Origin: an uncultured Rubrobacteraceae bacterium
GTDB lineage: Bacteria; Actinomycetota; Rubrobacteria; Rubrobacterales; Rubrobacteraceae
Length of the DNA: 64,000 nt
Direction of reading: 5' to 3'
NCBI GenBank assembly: GCA_902806095.1
Contig: CADCVF010000065.1
Span: forward strand, 1 to 64,000
Below are positions 26,972 to 36,357 of the stretch, piece by piece (position 1 is the stretch's first letter; each line of letters opens with the position of its first letter). The translations under genes and the position numbers were made by a program. The notes beneath the pieces are model-generated. The model had not been told where the DNA came from. It searched no databases and saw only the letters and a list, made by a program, of their open reading frames with translations.

Positions 26972-27708
26972 GGGCGCGCGTCTTCCCCGACTACGATGCC
27001 ATGAGCGCCGCGGCGGCTGACGTTGTAGCACAGAGTTTGGAACAACTTCCTTCCGCGGTCTTTATGCTGCCAACGGGCATCACTCCCCTAGGGATGTACA
27101 GGCGGCTCGTCGACATGCACCGCTCCGAGGGACTCACTTTCGCTGAGGCGACCTTCTTCAACCTCGACGAGTATCTGGGGCTGGCGTCGGATCACGCGGC
27201 GAGCTATCACATGTACATGAAGGAACACTTCTACGGGCTCATCGACGCCGACCCCACCAGAATCTTCGTCCCCGAAGGGACCGCTCCCGACCCCGAGGCT
27301 GAGTGCGAACGGTACGAGGCGGCCATAGCGGAGGCCGGCGGCATCGGTGTTTGCGTGCTAGGGATCGGGCGCAACGGACATATAGGGTTCAACGAGCCGG
27401 GAGCATCTTTCGACTCGCGCACCCGCGTCGTAGAGCTCTCCGAGAGCACCCGCAAGGTCAACGCCGGCGACTTCGAGGCGGACCGCGCGCCGGAACGGGC
27501 GATCACGGTCGGCATGGCGACTATCTTCGAGTCCAGGGAAGTACTGCTCCTCGCCTCAGGCACGAACAAGGCAGGGGCCGTAGCTGCGGCCATGGAGGGT
27601 GACGTCTCCGAGAGCGTGCCGGCCTCGATGCTCAGGAGCCACCCGAATGCCAGTCTGTTTCTCGACGAAGACGCCGCCTCTGACCTGGGGCGCGGCGTAG
27701 CGGGCTAG
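26968..27708 (+). CDS. nagB: Glucosamine-6-phosphate deaminase family protein
   Basis: FFNLDEYLGL, VLGIGRNGHIGFNEPGASFDSRTRVVELSESTR; GTGA overlap with ptsI. Confidence 0.9.
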   Translation: MRARVFPDYDAMSAAAADVVAQSLEQLPSAVFMLPTGITPLGMYRRLVDMHRSEGLTFAEATFFNLDEYLGLASDHAASYHMYMKEHFYGLIDADPTRIFVPEGTAPDPEAECERYEAAIAEAGGIGVCVLGIGRNGHIGFNEPGASFDSRTRVVELSESTRKVNAGDFEADRAPERAITVGMATIFESREVLLLASGTNKAGAVAAAMEGDVSESVPASMLRSHPNASLFLDEDAASDLGRGVAG

Positions 27709-27828
27709 ATTCTCTGCCAACGCCCGTTGACGCGGGTTGGGCGCTCCAGTAGCATCGTCTCAGGTGGTGGGTTCAAGGTAGCGAGAGGGTCGGTACGCAC
27801 ATGATCCTCTCCGGAAAAGGGGAGAGAT

Positions 27829-28863
27829 ATGAGCGCCTTCATCGACAGGATCACAGGTAGCCAGGTAGGCGGCGCCACCGAAAGATCCATACGCCTGAGC
27901 CTATCTTTCATACGCTTGGGACCCGTGATCATCCTGCTCCTCCTCGTCTTGGCCATGACCCTCCTCAGCCCCGTCTTCCTGACAGGAGCCAACATCTCCA
28001 ACGTCGTCGTCCAGACCTCGGTCCTCGCCGTGCTCGCCATAGGACAGCTCTTCGTCATACTCGTGGCCGGCATCGACCTCTCGGTCGGGTCCGTGCTCGG
28101 CCTGTCGACCGTGACAGGGGCCATTGTGTATACGGCGACCTCGGGCGCGGGCGGGCTGCTGGCCTTACTCGTCATCCTCCTGACCGGTGTGGTGTTCGGT
28201 TTCATCAACGGGTTCCTGTACGTGAAGGGCAAGATGCCCCATCCCTTTATACCGACCCTCGCCTCGTTGTACGCGGCCAGGGGTCTCGCGCTCGTGATCT
28301 CCGACGGCCGTCCCATCCCTGGTATGTCCCCGATCGTCGTCTTCCTCGGCAGCGGCTACATCGGACCCATCCCTATGCCCGTCGTCGTCGTCGCCGTGCT
28401 TGCCGCGCTCGCGATTATCGTGACGCGGCGCCTGAAGTGGGGACGCTGGGTCTACGCCGTGGGTGGCGACAAGGAGGCGGCCCGCAGGACCGGGATACCA
28501 GTAGACAGGGTACTTATCTCGGTCTTCGTCATCAGCGGCCTCATGGCAGGGTTCGCCGGCGTGCTCACGGCTGGCAGGACCGACGCCGGTTTCCCGACGG
28601 CGGGCGAGCTCTCGGAGCTTACCGCCATCGCCGCCGTGATCATCGGTGGCGCGAGCTTCTTCGGTGGCAGGGGGACGGTTATCAACGTGATCGTCGGTGC
28701 GCTCATCATCGGCGTCATCCAGAACGGCCTGAACCTCCTCAACGTCAACGTCTACTACCAGCTCGTGGCGACGGGTGTGATCGTGGTCGTGGCCGTGGAG
28801 CTCGACGTGCTGCGGCGCAGGCTCGAGCAACGCTTCCGTACACTCCAGGCCAGGGAGGCATGA
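27829..28863 (+). CDS. Ribose-type (CUT2) sugar ABC transporter permease
   Basis: LVAGIDLSVGSVLGLSTVTGAIV; GGASFFGGRGTVINVIVGALIIGVIQNGLNLLNV. Confidence 0.92.
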   Translation: MSAFIDRITGSQVGGATERSIRLSLSFIRLGPVIILLLLVLAMTLLSPVFLTGANISNVVVQTSVLAVLAIGQLFVILVAGIDLSVGSVLGLSTVTGAIVYTATSGAGGLLALLVILLTGVVFGFINGFLYVKGKMPHPFIPTLASLYAARGLALVISDGRPIPGMSPIVVFLGSGYIGPIPMPVVVVAVLAALAIIVTRRLKWGRWVYAVGGDKEAARRTGIPVDRVLISVFVISGLMAGFAGVLTAGRTDAGFPTAGELSELTAIAAVIIGGASFFGGRGTVINVIVGALIIGVIQNGLNLLNVNVYYQLVATGVIVVVAVELDVLRRRLEQRFRTLQAREA

Positions 28864-28866
28864 CCC

Positions 28867-29709
28867 ATGGAGACTGAGCAGGCTCAAATGCCAAGGGATG
28901 AGAACGGGGACCCCATCCTCGAGATAAGAGACCTCACCAAGCGCTTCGGGGCGACCCTGGCCCTGAACAATGTGAGCCTCACGTTGGGACGTAACGAGGT
29001 GCTCGCGCTCCTCGGCGACAACGGGGCTGGGAAGTCCACCCTGATCAAATGCCTCAGCGGCGTTCACGAGCCCGATGAGGGGCAGATCTTCGTCGATGGC
29101 GACGAGGTCCATATCACCTCACCGATGCAGGCCCGCTCCCTCGGCGTCGAGACCGTCTACCAGGACCTCGCCCTCTTCGACAACCTCGACGTCGTCGGCA
29201 ACTTCTACGCAGGAAGGGAGCCTACGACACCTGGCTGGCTTGGGAACTGGGGCTGGGTCAAGGACAAGGACATGATCCGCGAGGCCGACGAGCTTATGAG
29301 CCGCCTCGAGATAAACCTCCCAGGGGCTGACGTGGAGACAGGCCTGATGAGCGGCGGCCAACGGCAGGCCGTCGCCAGCGCCCGTGCGATGGCCTTCGGG
29401 CGCAAGATCGTGATCCTCGATGAGCCGACCTCGGCCCTCGGGGCCCGCGAATCCCGCAACGTATTGCGCCTGATCCAGGACGCCCCTGGCCATGGGGTCT
29501 CGGTGATCGTGATCTCCCACAACCTCGAACACATCATGCAGGTGGCAGATAGGGCCGTTGTCCTCCGCCAGGGTAACGTCGTCGGAGAGGCCGAGCCCAA
29601 TCAGGAGAACCACGAACGCCTGGTCTCGATGATCGTCGGCGGCGCAGACGAGCCTGAGGTCGACGAACCGTCGGAAGCACCCGACGAGGATAGTACGAAC
29701 GATGGGTAG
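28867..29709 (+). CDS. Sugar ABC transporter ATPase (single ATPase domain)
   Basis: GDNGAGKSTLIKCLSG; LMSGGQRQAVASARAM; VILDEPTSALG. Confidence 0.93.
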   Translation: METEQAQMPRDENGDPILEIRDLTKRFGATLALNNVSLTLGRNEVLALLGDNGAGKSTLIKCLSGVHEPDEGQIFVDGDEVHITSPMQARSLGVETVYQDLALFDNLDVVGNFYAGREPTTPGWLGNWGWVKDKDMIREADELMSRLEINLPGADVETGLMSGGQRQAVASARAMAFGRKIVILDEPTSALGARESRNVLRLIQDAPGHGVSVIVISHNLEHIMQVADRAVVLRQGNVVGEAEPNQENHERLVSMIVGGADEPEVDEPSEAPDEDSTNDG

Positions 29710-30682
29710 AAAGCTCGCACTGTCAGGGCCGCTCATTGTCTTCGTACTCCTGCTCGTCATGGGGTGTGGCGGGCAGTTGGCGCCATCCTATCTGACGGGG
29801 GAGATGAAAGTCGGCTACGTTCCCAAGACTTTGGATCAGGAGTTCTGGGTGACTACCGAGAAGGGGGCGAGGGCGGGAGGCAGGGTAGAGAACGCCACCG
29901 TACTCGTGCAGGCACCGACCGGGGAGCTGGCCGTAGACGAGCAGATAGCCATAGTCGAGAACCTCCTGACCCAGAACGTAGACGCGCTCGTCGTGGCGCC
30001 GTCCGACTCGATCCTGATGAAGCCCGTCCTCGAGCGGGCGAGCGAGGAGGTGCCCGTAATCCTGCTCGACACAGATATTCCGAAGTGGAAGCCGAAGGAC
30101 TCTTACATCGGAACGGACAACTTCGCGGCCGGGCTCGAAGCAGGACGCTATCTCGAGAGGCAGATGAACGGCAAAGGGAGCATCGGTCTCATAACGGGCA
30201 TCCCCGGCTCGGTCCCTGGCGACCAGCGGGAGGCCGGAATGCGCAAGGCCATAGAGAACACCGATATAAAGGTCGTCGGTGAGGTCGCCGCAGACTTCGA
30301 CAGGCTCAAGGCAGTTGGTGCGATGGAGGACCTCTTGCAGACCCACCCCAATCTGGACGCTGTTTTCGCGACCAACGACCAGATGGCTCTCGGCGCCATA
30401 GAGGCCCTGCAGACGTACCAGAGTGACGCGATCCTCGTCGGGGTCGACGGGGCGGTCGAGGCCACGCAGGCGATCATCGGTGGCGACATGGACGCCACCG
30501 TGGCCCAGAATCCATACGCGATGGGGAAGGTCGGCGTCGAGCAGGCCACAAGGGCTGCGAACGGCAAGTCTATCGACCCCAGGATCAATACAGGCATCAC
30601 GCTCGTTACCAAAAAGAACGCTCCGAGCTACCTGAAGATAAGAGAGGAGCAGCTCGGCTCGCTGCTCGGCGTCGAGGAGTGA
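29702..30682 (+). CDS. Ribose-type sugar-binding lipoprotein
   Basis: Lipobox LVMGCGG; MKVGYVPKTLDQEFWVTTEKGAR; AVFATNDQMALGAIEALQ. Confidence 0.9.
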   Translation: MGRKLALSGPLIVFVLLLVMGCGGQLAPSYLTGEMKVGYVPKTLDQEFWVTTEKGARAGGRVENATVLVQAPTGELAVDEQIAIVENLLTQNVDALVVAPSDSILMKPVLERASEEVPVILLDTDIPKWKPKDSYIGTDNFAAGLEAGRYLERQMNGKGSIGLITGIPGSVPGDQREAGMRKAIENTDIKVVGEVAADFDRLKAVGAMEDLLQTHPNLDAVFATNDQMALGAIEALQTYQSDAILVGVDGAVEATQAIIGGDMDATVAQNPYAMGKVGVEQATRAANGKSIDPRINTGITLVTKKNAPSYLKIREEQLGSLLGVEE

Positions 30683-30686
30683 AGGG

Positions 30687-31682
30687 GTGAAGGTCGGACT
30701 ACTCGGAGCCGGACGTATCGGCGCCCTCCACGCCGGTGTGCTTGCCCGCGACCCCGCCGTTGACGTGATACTCGTCGGCGACGTCGACCCGCATCGCTCG
30801 GAAGTGGTGGCGGCGGAGGTCGGAGGGGAGGCAGGCCCGATCGAAGCCGTGATGAGTTCCGGGCCGGACGCCGTCGTCATCGCCGCCTCCACCCAGGCGC
30901 ACGCGTCTCTGATCCGGGCCGCCGTCGAAGCCGGAATCCCGGCGTTCTGCGAGAAGCCGATAGCACTCGGATACGAGGAAACAGTCGAGATAGTGCGGGA
31001 GGTCGAGGCTACAGGCGCGACGCTCCAGGTCGGCTTCCAGAGACGCTTCGACGCGGGATACGCCGAAGCGCGACGCCTGGTAGAAACAGGAGCCCTCGGG
31101 ACCATCTACTCGGTAAGGCTCGCAACCCACGACCCCGACCCGCCGCCCGAGGAGTACATCCCAACCTCAGGCGGCATCTTCCGCGATCTCCACATCCACG
31201 ACTTCGATATCCTGCGCTGGCTGACTGGCGGCGAGGTTGAGGAGGTATACGCCACGGGAAGCGTCCGCAACTTCGAGTTCTTCGCCGAGCACGGCGACGT
31301 GGATACTTCTGCCGCGCTTATCAGGATGGAAGAAGGCACGGTCGCCGTGCTCACAGGGGGGCGCCACGATCCCCTCGGCTACGACGTGCGCGCCGAGCTC
31401 TTCGGCTCCAGAGATAGCATCGCCGTCGGCATGGACAGACGCACCCCACTGCGCTCCGTCGAGCCAGGCATCTCGCCCTCGGAGAAAACGGCCTACCCGA
31501 ACTTCCAGGACCGCTTCCTCGATGCTTACACAGCGGAGATGGAGCACTTCCTCGCCCTGGTCAGGGGTGAGGCCGACAACCCTTGTACGGCCATCGACGC
31601 GCTCGAGGCGCTCAGGATCGCGATGGCCGCAGACCTCTCGCTCGCCGAACACCGTCCTGTCTCGCTTTCGGAGGTCGGATGA
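30687..31682 (+). CDS. iolG: Gfo/Idh/MocA dehydrogenase, probable inositol 2-dehydrogenase
   Basis: VGLLGAGRIGALHAGVLARD, CEKPIAL, QVGFQRRFDAGYAEARRLV; cluster context. Confidence 0.82.
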   Translation: MKVGLLGAGRIGALHAGVLARDPAVDVILVGDVDPHRSEVVAAEVGGEAGPIEAVMSSGPDAVVIAASTQAHASLIRAAVEAGIPAFCEKPIALGYEETVEIVREVEATGATLQVGFQRRFDAGYAEARRLVETGALGTIYSVRLATHDPDPPPEEYIPTSGGIFRDLHIHDFDILRWLTGGEVEEVYATGSVRNFEFFAEHGDVDTSAALIRMEEGTVAVLTGGRHDPLGYDVRAELFGSRDSIAVGMDRRTPLRSVEPGISPSEKTAYPNFQDRFLDAYTAEMEHFLALVRGEADNPCTAIDALEALRIAMAADLSLAEHRPVSLSEVG

Positions 31683-32551
31683 AGCCGGGGGTGGCAGGGG
31701 CGCCGATCTCCTGGGGCGTGTGCGAGGTGCCAGGATGGGGCTTCCAGATGGAAGCGGAGAGGGTCCTCGACGAGGCAGCCCGCCTCGGCCTGACAGCACT
31801 CGAGGCAGGGCCTGACGGCTTCTTACCAGGGGACCCGGAAGAGATGGCCGACTTACTCTCGGACCACGGGCTCGAGCTCGTCGGTGGCTTCGTTCCCGTC
31901 GTGCTACACAGTCAGGAGGCGCGTGACTCGGAGCTGGCCTCGGTAGAGAGACAAGCCAGGCTCTTCGCGGCGGCCGGCGCGGGCGTGCTGGTGATCGCCG
32001 CGGCGACTGGGGAGGAGGGCTACGAGGAGTCTAGTGGCCTGGAGGATAAAGACTGGGACGAGCTGTTCGCGACGCTTGCGATGGTCGAGGAGATCGGGGC
32101 GAGGTACGCCCTCAGAGTGGTGCTCCACCCGCACTACGGAACGGCGATCGAGGGCCCCGAACATGTGCAGCGCTTCCTCGAAGGTTGCGACACGGGACTC
32201 TGCCTCGACACGGGACATTCGATGGTCGGAGGCGGCGACCCCGTCGCACTGACGGAGTCGGCCGCAGCGAGGATTCGTCACGTCCATTTGAAGGACGTGG
32301 ATCTGGACCTCGCAAGTAGGGTAATCTCGGGCGCGCTGCCTTACGAAAAGGCGGTCAGGGATGGGCTCTACATGCCGCTGGGAGACGGCGACGTCGACGT
32401 CAGGCGCGTGCTGGACGTGCTTGACGGGGCAGGCTACGATGGGTGGTACGTGCTCGAGCAGGACATAATGCTGGCCGCCGACCCTGGCTACGGTCCGGCC
32501 GCGGAGGTAGGCAGGAGCCTCGCCTACTTGAAGGGAGTTCTCGAGACGTGA
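31679..32551 (+). CDS. iolE: Sugar phosphate isomerase/epimerase, probable myo-inosose-2 dehydratase
   Basis: GAPISWGVCEVPGWG N-terminus; HPHYGT, DTGH, HVHLKDVD; ATGA overlap with iolG. Confidence 0.75.
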   Translation: MKPGVAGAPISWGVCEVPGWGFQMEAERVLDEAARLGLTALEAGPDGFLPGDPEEMADLLSDHGLELVGGFVPVVLHSQEARDSELASVERQARLFAAAGAGVLVIAAATGEEGYEESSGLEDKDWDELFATLAMVEEIGARYALRVVLHPHYGTAIEGPEHVQRFLEGCDTGLCLDTGHSMVGGGDPVALTESAAARIRHVHLKDVDLDLASRVISGALPYEKAVRDGLYMPLGDGDVDVRRVLDVLDGAGYDGWYVLEQDIMLAADPGYGPAAEVGRSLAYLKGVLET

Positions 32552-33489
32552 ATCCCGAGGTCATCACGATGGGTAGGGTGAGCGTGGATCTTTATCCAGA
32601 GCAGATCGGGGTGACGCTCGCCGAGGTCGAGACCTTCGCCAAGTCCCTCGGCGGCAGCGCGACGAACGTGGCTGTCGCAGCCGCCAGGCTAGGACACCCC
32701 TCCGCCCTCATCACCAAGGCCGGCGACGACGGCTTCGGCGAGTACGTCCGCTCCGCGCTGGAAGGGTTCGGTGTGGATGCCAGCTGGGTAGGTACTGACC
32801 CGGAGTTGCGGACGCCCCTGGCATTCTGTGAGATTCACCCCCCCGACGACTTCCCGATCCTGTTCTACCGTGAGCCAAGAGCCCCTGACATGAACCTGAC
32901 GGTCGAAGACCTCGACTTCGACGCGATCTCGGCCGCGCCGCTGTTCTGGATCACCGGCACGGGGCTCTCCGACGAACCGAGCCGCACCGCTACCCTCGCG
33001 GCCCTCGAGCACAGGCCGTCGGGCATCACGGTCTTCGACCTCGACTACAGGCCAACGCTCTGGAAATCGGAAGAAGAGGCGGCCCACTGCTACAGAGAGG
33101 CCCTGCGCCACGCCACAGTCGCCGTGGGCAACCAGTCCGAGGTCGAGGTTGCCGTTGGCACGGAAGATCCCTTCGAGGCCTCAGAGGCACTGCTGGATCT
33201 CGGCCTAGACCTCGCGATCGTCAAACGGGGACCGGAAGGCGTGCTCGCCCGCACGAAAGAAGGAGTAGCAGAAGCCCCACCCATACAGGTAGAGATCGTC
33301 AACGGGCTCGGCGCGGGTGACGCTTTCGGAGGGGCGCTCTGCCACTCGCTGCTCTCGGGGTGGGACGCCGAGAGGACCATCCGCTACGCCAACGCAGCAG
33401 GAGCGATCGTCGCCTCGCGCCTGGCGTGCGCCGACGACATGCCAACCCGCGAAGAGGTGGAACGACTCCTGGAGAAGTCAGATGTCTGA
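32548..33489 (+). CDS. iolC: PfkB-type 5-dehydro-2-deoxygluconokinase
   Basis: GGSATNVAVAAARLGHPSALITKAGDDGFGEYVRSAL; NGLGAGDAFGGAL; GTGA overlap with iolE. Confidence 0.85.
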   Translation: MNPEVITMGRVSVDLYPEQIGVTLAEVETFAKSLGGSATNVAVAAARLGHPSALITKAGDDGFGEYVRSALEGFGVDASWVGTDPELRTPLAFCEIHPPDDFPILFYREPRAPDMNLTVEDLDFDAISAAPLFWITGTGLSDEPSRTATLAALEHRPSGITVFDLDYRPTLWKSEEEAAHCYREALRHATVAVGNQSEVEVAVGTEDPFEASEALLDLGLDLAIVKRGPEGVLARTKEGVAEAPPIQVEIVNGLGAGDAFGGALCHSLLSGWDAERTIRYANAAGAIVASRLACADDMPTREEVERLLEKSDV

Positions 33490-33512
33490 GAGTCATTCCC
33501 GCCTTCTATCCC

Positions 33513-33569
33513 GTCATTCCCGCGAAAGCGGGAATCCACTGCGGCAGGCGATTAGCACCTCCAACCAGT
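33513..33569. repeat. Dispersed hairpin repeat (family 1), copy C
   Basis: GTCATTCCCGCGAAAGCGGGAATCCACTGCGGCAGGCGATTAGCACCTCCAACCAGT; partial extra GTCATTCCCGCC just upstream. Confidence 0.8.
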
Positions 33570-33612
33570 CCAACGGACTATGTACTACAGGTCTTCGAAC
33601 GGGGGTGATCTC

Positions 33613-35493
33613 TTGTCCACGGTAAAGTTGACTGCGGCCCAGGCGCTGGTGCGTTTCTTGACGCAACAGTACGTCGAGCGAGACGGATCGGAGCGACGCT
33701 TCTTCGCTGGTTGCTTCGGGATCTTCGGGCACGGTAACGTCGCCGGTGTCGGCCAGGCGCTCCAGCAATACGCGGAAGGCCTCCCTTACTACCAGGCCCG
33801 CAACGAGCAGGCGATGGTTCACACCGCCTCAGCCTACGCCCGCCAGAAAAACCGCCTGGAAGCCTTCGCCTGCACGACCTCAATAGGGCCTGGCGCCACC
33901 AACATGGTTACGGGTGCCGCCCTCGCCACAATAAACCGCCTGCCCGTTCTGCTCCTGCCTGGCGATGTCTTCGCCTCGCGCGGACCCGACCCCGTTCTGC
34001 AGCAGCTCGAAACCCCCAACGACGGGACCCTCTCGGTCAATGACTGTTTCAGGCCGGTCTCGCGGTACTGGGACAGGATAGCGCGGCCCGAACAGGTAAT
34101 CCCCGCGGCACTCGCCGCGATGCGCGTGCTCACAAACCAGGCCGAGACGGGGGCCGTCACCCTCGCACTCCCGCAGGATGTACAGACTGAGGCCTTCGAC
34201 TATCCGGAAGAGTTCTTCGAGAAGCGGATCTGGCACGTAGGGCGCCCTCTGCCCGATACCGGCGCGATGGACCGTGCGGTCGCCATGATCCGGGCCTCGC
34301 GCCGGCCCATGATCGTGGCCGGTGGTGGCGTCATCTACTCGGAGGCGACCGAGGCGCTTCGGCGGCTATGCGAACGTACGGGCATCCCCGTCGGCGAGAC
34401 GCAGGCGGGGAAGGGTTCCATGCCTTACGACCACCCATGCTCCCTGGGAGCCATCGGCGCAACAGGCACCTTCGCGGCGAACCGCGCCGCCCGAGAGGCG
34501 GACCTCGTAATCGGCCTCGGCACCCGCTGGTCCGACTTCACTACGGCCTCCAAAACAGCGTTCCAGAACCCCGAAGCGCGCTTCGTCAACATAAACATCG
34601 CCGACTTCGACGCCAACAAGCACTCGGGAGAGGCCCTCGTCGGTGACGCCCGTGCCACGCTCGATGCGTTGGACGATGCTCTCGGCGGCCACGAAGTGGA
34701 GCAAGGCTACAGGGAGCAGAACGCCAGCGGGTCGCAGGAGTGGGACGGGGAGGTTGGTCGGCTGTACGCCCTGGAACACGGGCCGCTGCCGGCCCAGAGC
34801 GAGGTCATAGGGGCGGTAAACTCGTTCTCGGAGCCCCAGGACGTCGTCGTCTGCGCGGCTGGCTCTATGCCGGGGGATCTGCACAAGCTCTGGAGGACCC
34901 GAAACCCGAAGGGCTACCATGTGGAGTACGGCTATTCGTGCATGGGGTATGAGATCTCCGGCGGCCTCGGCGTGAAGATGGCGGCACCCGAACGCGAGGT
35001 CTACGTAATGTGCGGCGACGGTTCCTACCTGATGATGAACTCCGAGATCGTTACCTCGATCCAGGAGCGCTATAAGCTCACCATAGTGCTCGTCGACAAC
35101 TCCGGGTTCTCATCCATCGGGGCGCTCTCGCGCTCCGTCGGCTCGGATGGCTTCGGCACCCACTACCGCTACCGCAAGGAAGGTTCTATCGGCCTCGACT
35201 CGGAGGAGGCGCCAGGCGACGTCCTGCCCGTCGACCTCCCCAAAGGCGCAGAGAGCCTCGGCGCGCATGTGATCCGGACCGAGAACATCGAAGACCTGAA
35301 AAAAGCGCTCGCAGATGCCAAAGTCGTGGACAGGACGGTGGTAATCTACATCCCTGTCGACCGCTACGAGGGCGTCCCCGATTACGATTCCTTCTGGGAT
35401 GTGCCCGTCTCCGAAGTCTCCGAGATGGAGTCCGTGATCTCGGCCCGCAAGGAGTACGCGGAGAACAAGAAGGAAGAACGCAGATACCTGTGA
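33613..35493 (+). CDS. iolD: 3D-(3,5/4)-trihydroxycyclohexane-1,2-dione hydrolase (ThDP enzyme)
   Basis: FGHGNVAGVGQALQQY, YYQARNEQAMVHTASAYARQ, MCGDGSYLMMNSEI; frame opens at 33580 but TTG 33613 fits homologues. Confidence 0.93.
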   Translation: MSTVKLTAAQALVRFLTQQYVERDGSERRFFAGCFGIFGHGNVAGVGQALQQYAEGLPYYQARNEQAMVHTASAYARQKNRLEAFACTTSIGPGATNMVTGAALATINRLPVLLLPGDVFASRGPDPVLQQLETPNDGTLSVNDCFRPVSRYWDRIARPEQVIPAALAAMRVLTNQAETGAVTLALPQDVQTEAFDYPEEFFEKRIWHVGRPLPDTGAMDRAVAMIRASRRPMIVAGGGVIYSEATEALRRLCERTGIPVGETQAGKGSMPYDHPCSLGAIGATGTFAANRAAREADLVIGLGTRWSDFTTASKTAFQNPEARFVNINIADFDANKHSGEALVGDARATLDALDDALGGHEVEQGYREQNASGSQEWDGEVGRLYALEHGPLPAQSEVIGAVNSFSEPQDVVVCAAGSMPGDLHKLWRTRNPKGYHVEYGYSCMGYEISGGLGVKMAAPEREVYVMCGDGSYLMMNSEIVTSIQERYKLTIVLVDNSGFSSIGALSRSVGSDGFGTHYRYRKEGSIGLDSEEAPGDVLPVDLPKGAESLGAHVIRTENIEDLKKALADAKVVDRTVVIYIPVDRYEGVPDYDSFWDVPVSEVSEMESVISARKEYAENKKEERRYL

Positions 35494-35541
35494 AGGAGGT
35501 TTCAGGCATCAGGTGTCAGGCTTCGGGAAACGGTTGAGGGC

Positions 35542-36342
35542 GTGTCGGATCTTATCGTAGGTAGCAGCCCCCGTCCCGACGAGGGGGGAAGTGTCGTGAG
35601 GGTTACCCCGCGGTCTGCCGGCTGGGAGTATGTCGGGTTCGAGGTACTCGGGCTCGAGGCGGGCCGGAGCGTGAGCCGGCATACAGGGGGCGAAGAGGTG
35701 TGTCTGGTACCGCTCTCGGGGACGTGCAACGTGTCGGCGGGGGATGAGGAGTGGAAGGATCTCGGTGGCAGAGAGAGTGTATTCGAAGGCCCCCCTGATG
35801 CACTCTATCTGCCGCCAGGTACCGAGTACACGGTAGAAGCCTCGACGATATTGGAGCTTGCTGTCGCCTCGGCGCCAGCCGAGCGCGGGGTCGGCCCGAT
35901 GCGCATCGGGCCAGAGGAAATCGACGTGGAGATACGCGGCTCGGGCAACATGGAGCGGGAGATACGTCCGATCCTGATGGAGGACCGTGGGGCGGAGCGG
36001 CTCCTGGTGGTCGAGGTCTTGACCCCGAACGGCCACTGGTCGAGCTACCCTCCACACAAACACGACACGGACGACCCCCCGCGCGAGCGGTACCTGGAGG
36101 AGACGTACTACCATAGGATCAGGCCCGATAAAGGCTTCGCGTTGCAGCGAGTCTATACCGAAGACGGCTCGCTCGACGAGACGCTGACGTTCCACGACGG
36201 TGATGTGGTGCTCGTGCCTAAGGGCTACCATGTGGTCTCGGCGCCCCCAGGCTACGACCTCTATTACCTCAACGTCATGGCAGGACCGGTACGTGAGTGG
36301 AGGATAAAGAACCACCCCGACCACGAGTGGCTGCTCGGCTAG
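35542..36342 (+). CDS. iolB: 5-deoxy-glucuronate isomerase
   Basis: GHWSSYPPHKHDTDD, LEETYYHRIRPDKGFALQRVYT, VVLVPKGYHVVSAPPGYDLYYLNVMAG. Confidence 0.93.
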   Translation: MSDLIVGSSPRPDEGGSVVRVTPRSAGWEYVGFEVLGLEAGRSVSRHTGGEEVCLVPLSGTCNVSAGDEEWKDLGGRESVFEGPPDALYLPPGTEYTVEASTILELAVASAPAERGVGPMRIGPEEIDVEIRGSGNMEREIRPILMEDRGAERLLVVEVLTPNGHWSSYPPHKHDTDDPPRERYLEETYYHRIRPDKGFALQRVYTEDGSLDETLTFHDGDVVLVPKGYHVVSAPPGYDLYYLNVMAGPVREWRIKNHPDHEWLLG

Positions 36343-36357
36343 AGAAGGGAGAAGCGC

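Noticed and set aside
27340-27400. NagB GRNGH instead of E. coli GNDGH as a catalytic change
   Set aside because: From memory, the Bacillus-type NagB also reads GIGRNGHIGFNEP, so this is a normal subfamily feature.
28165-31105. Minus-strand frames 28165-29112 and 29723-31105
   Set aside because: Opposite well-supported ABC importer and iolG genes; compositional artefacts.
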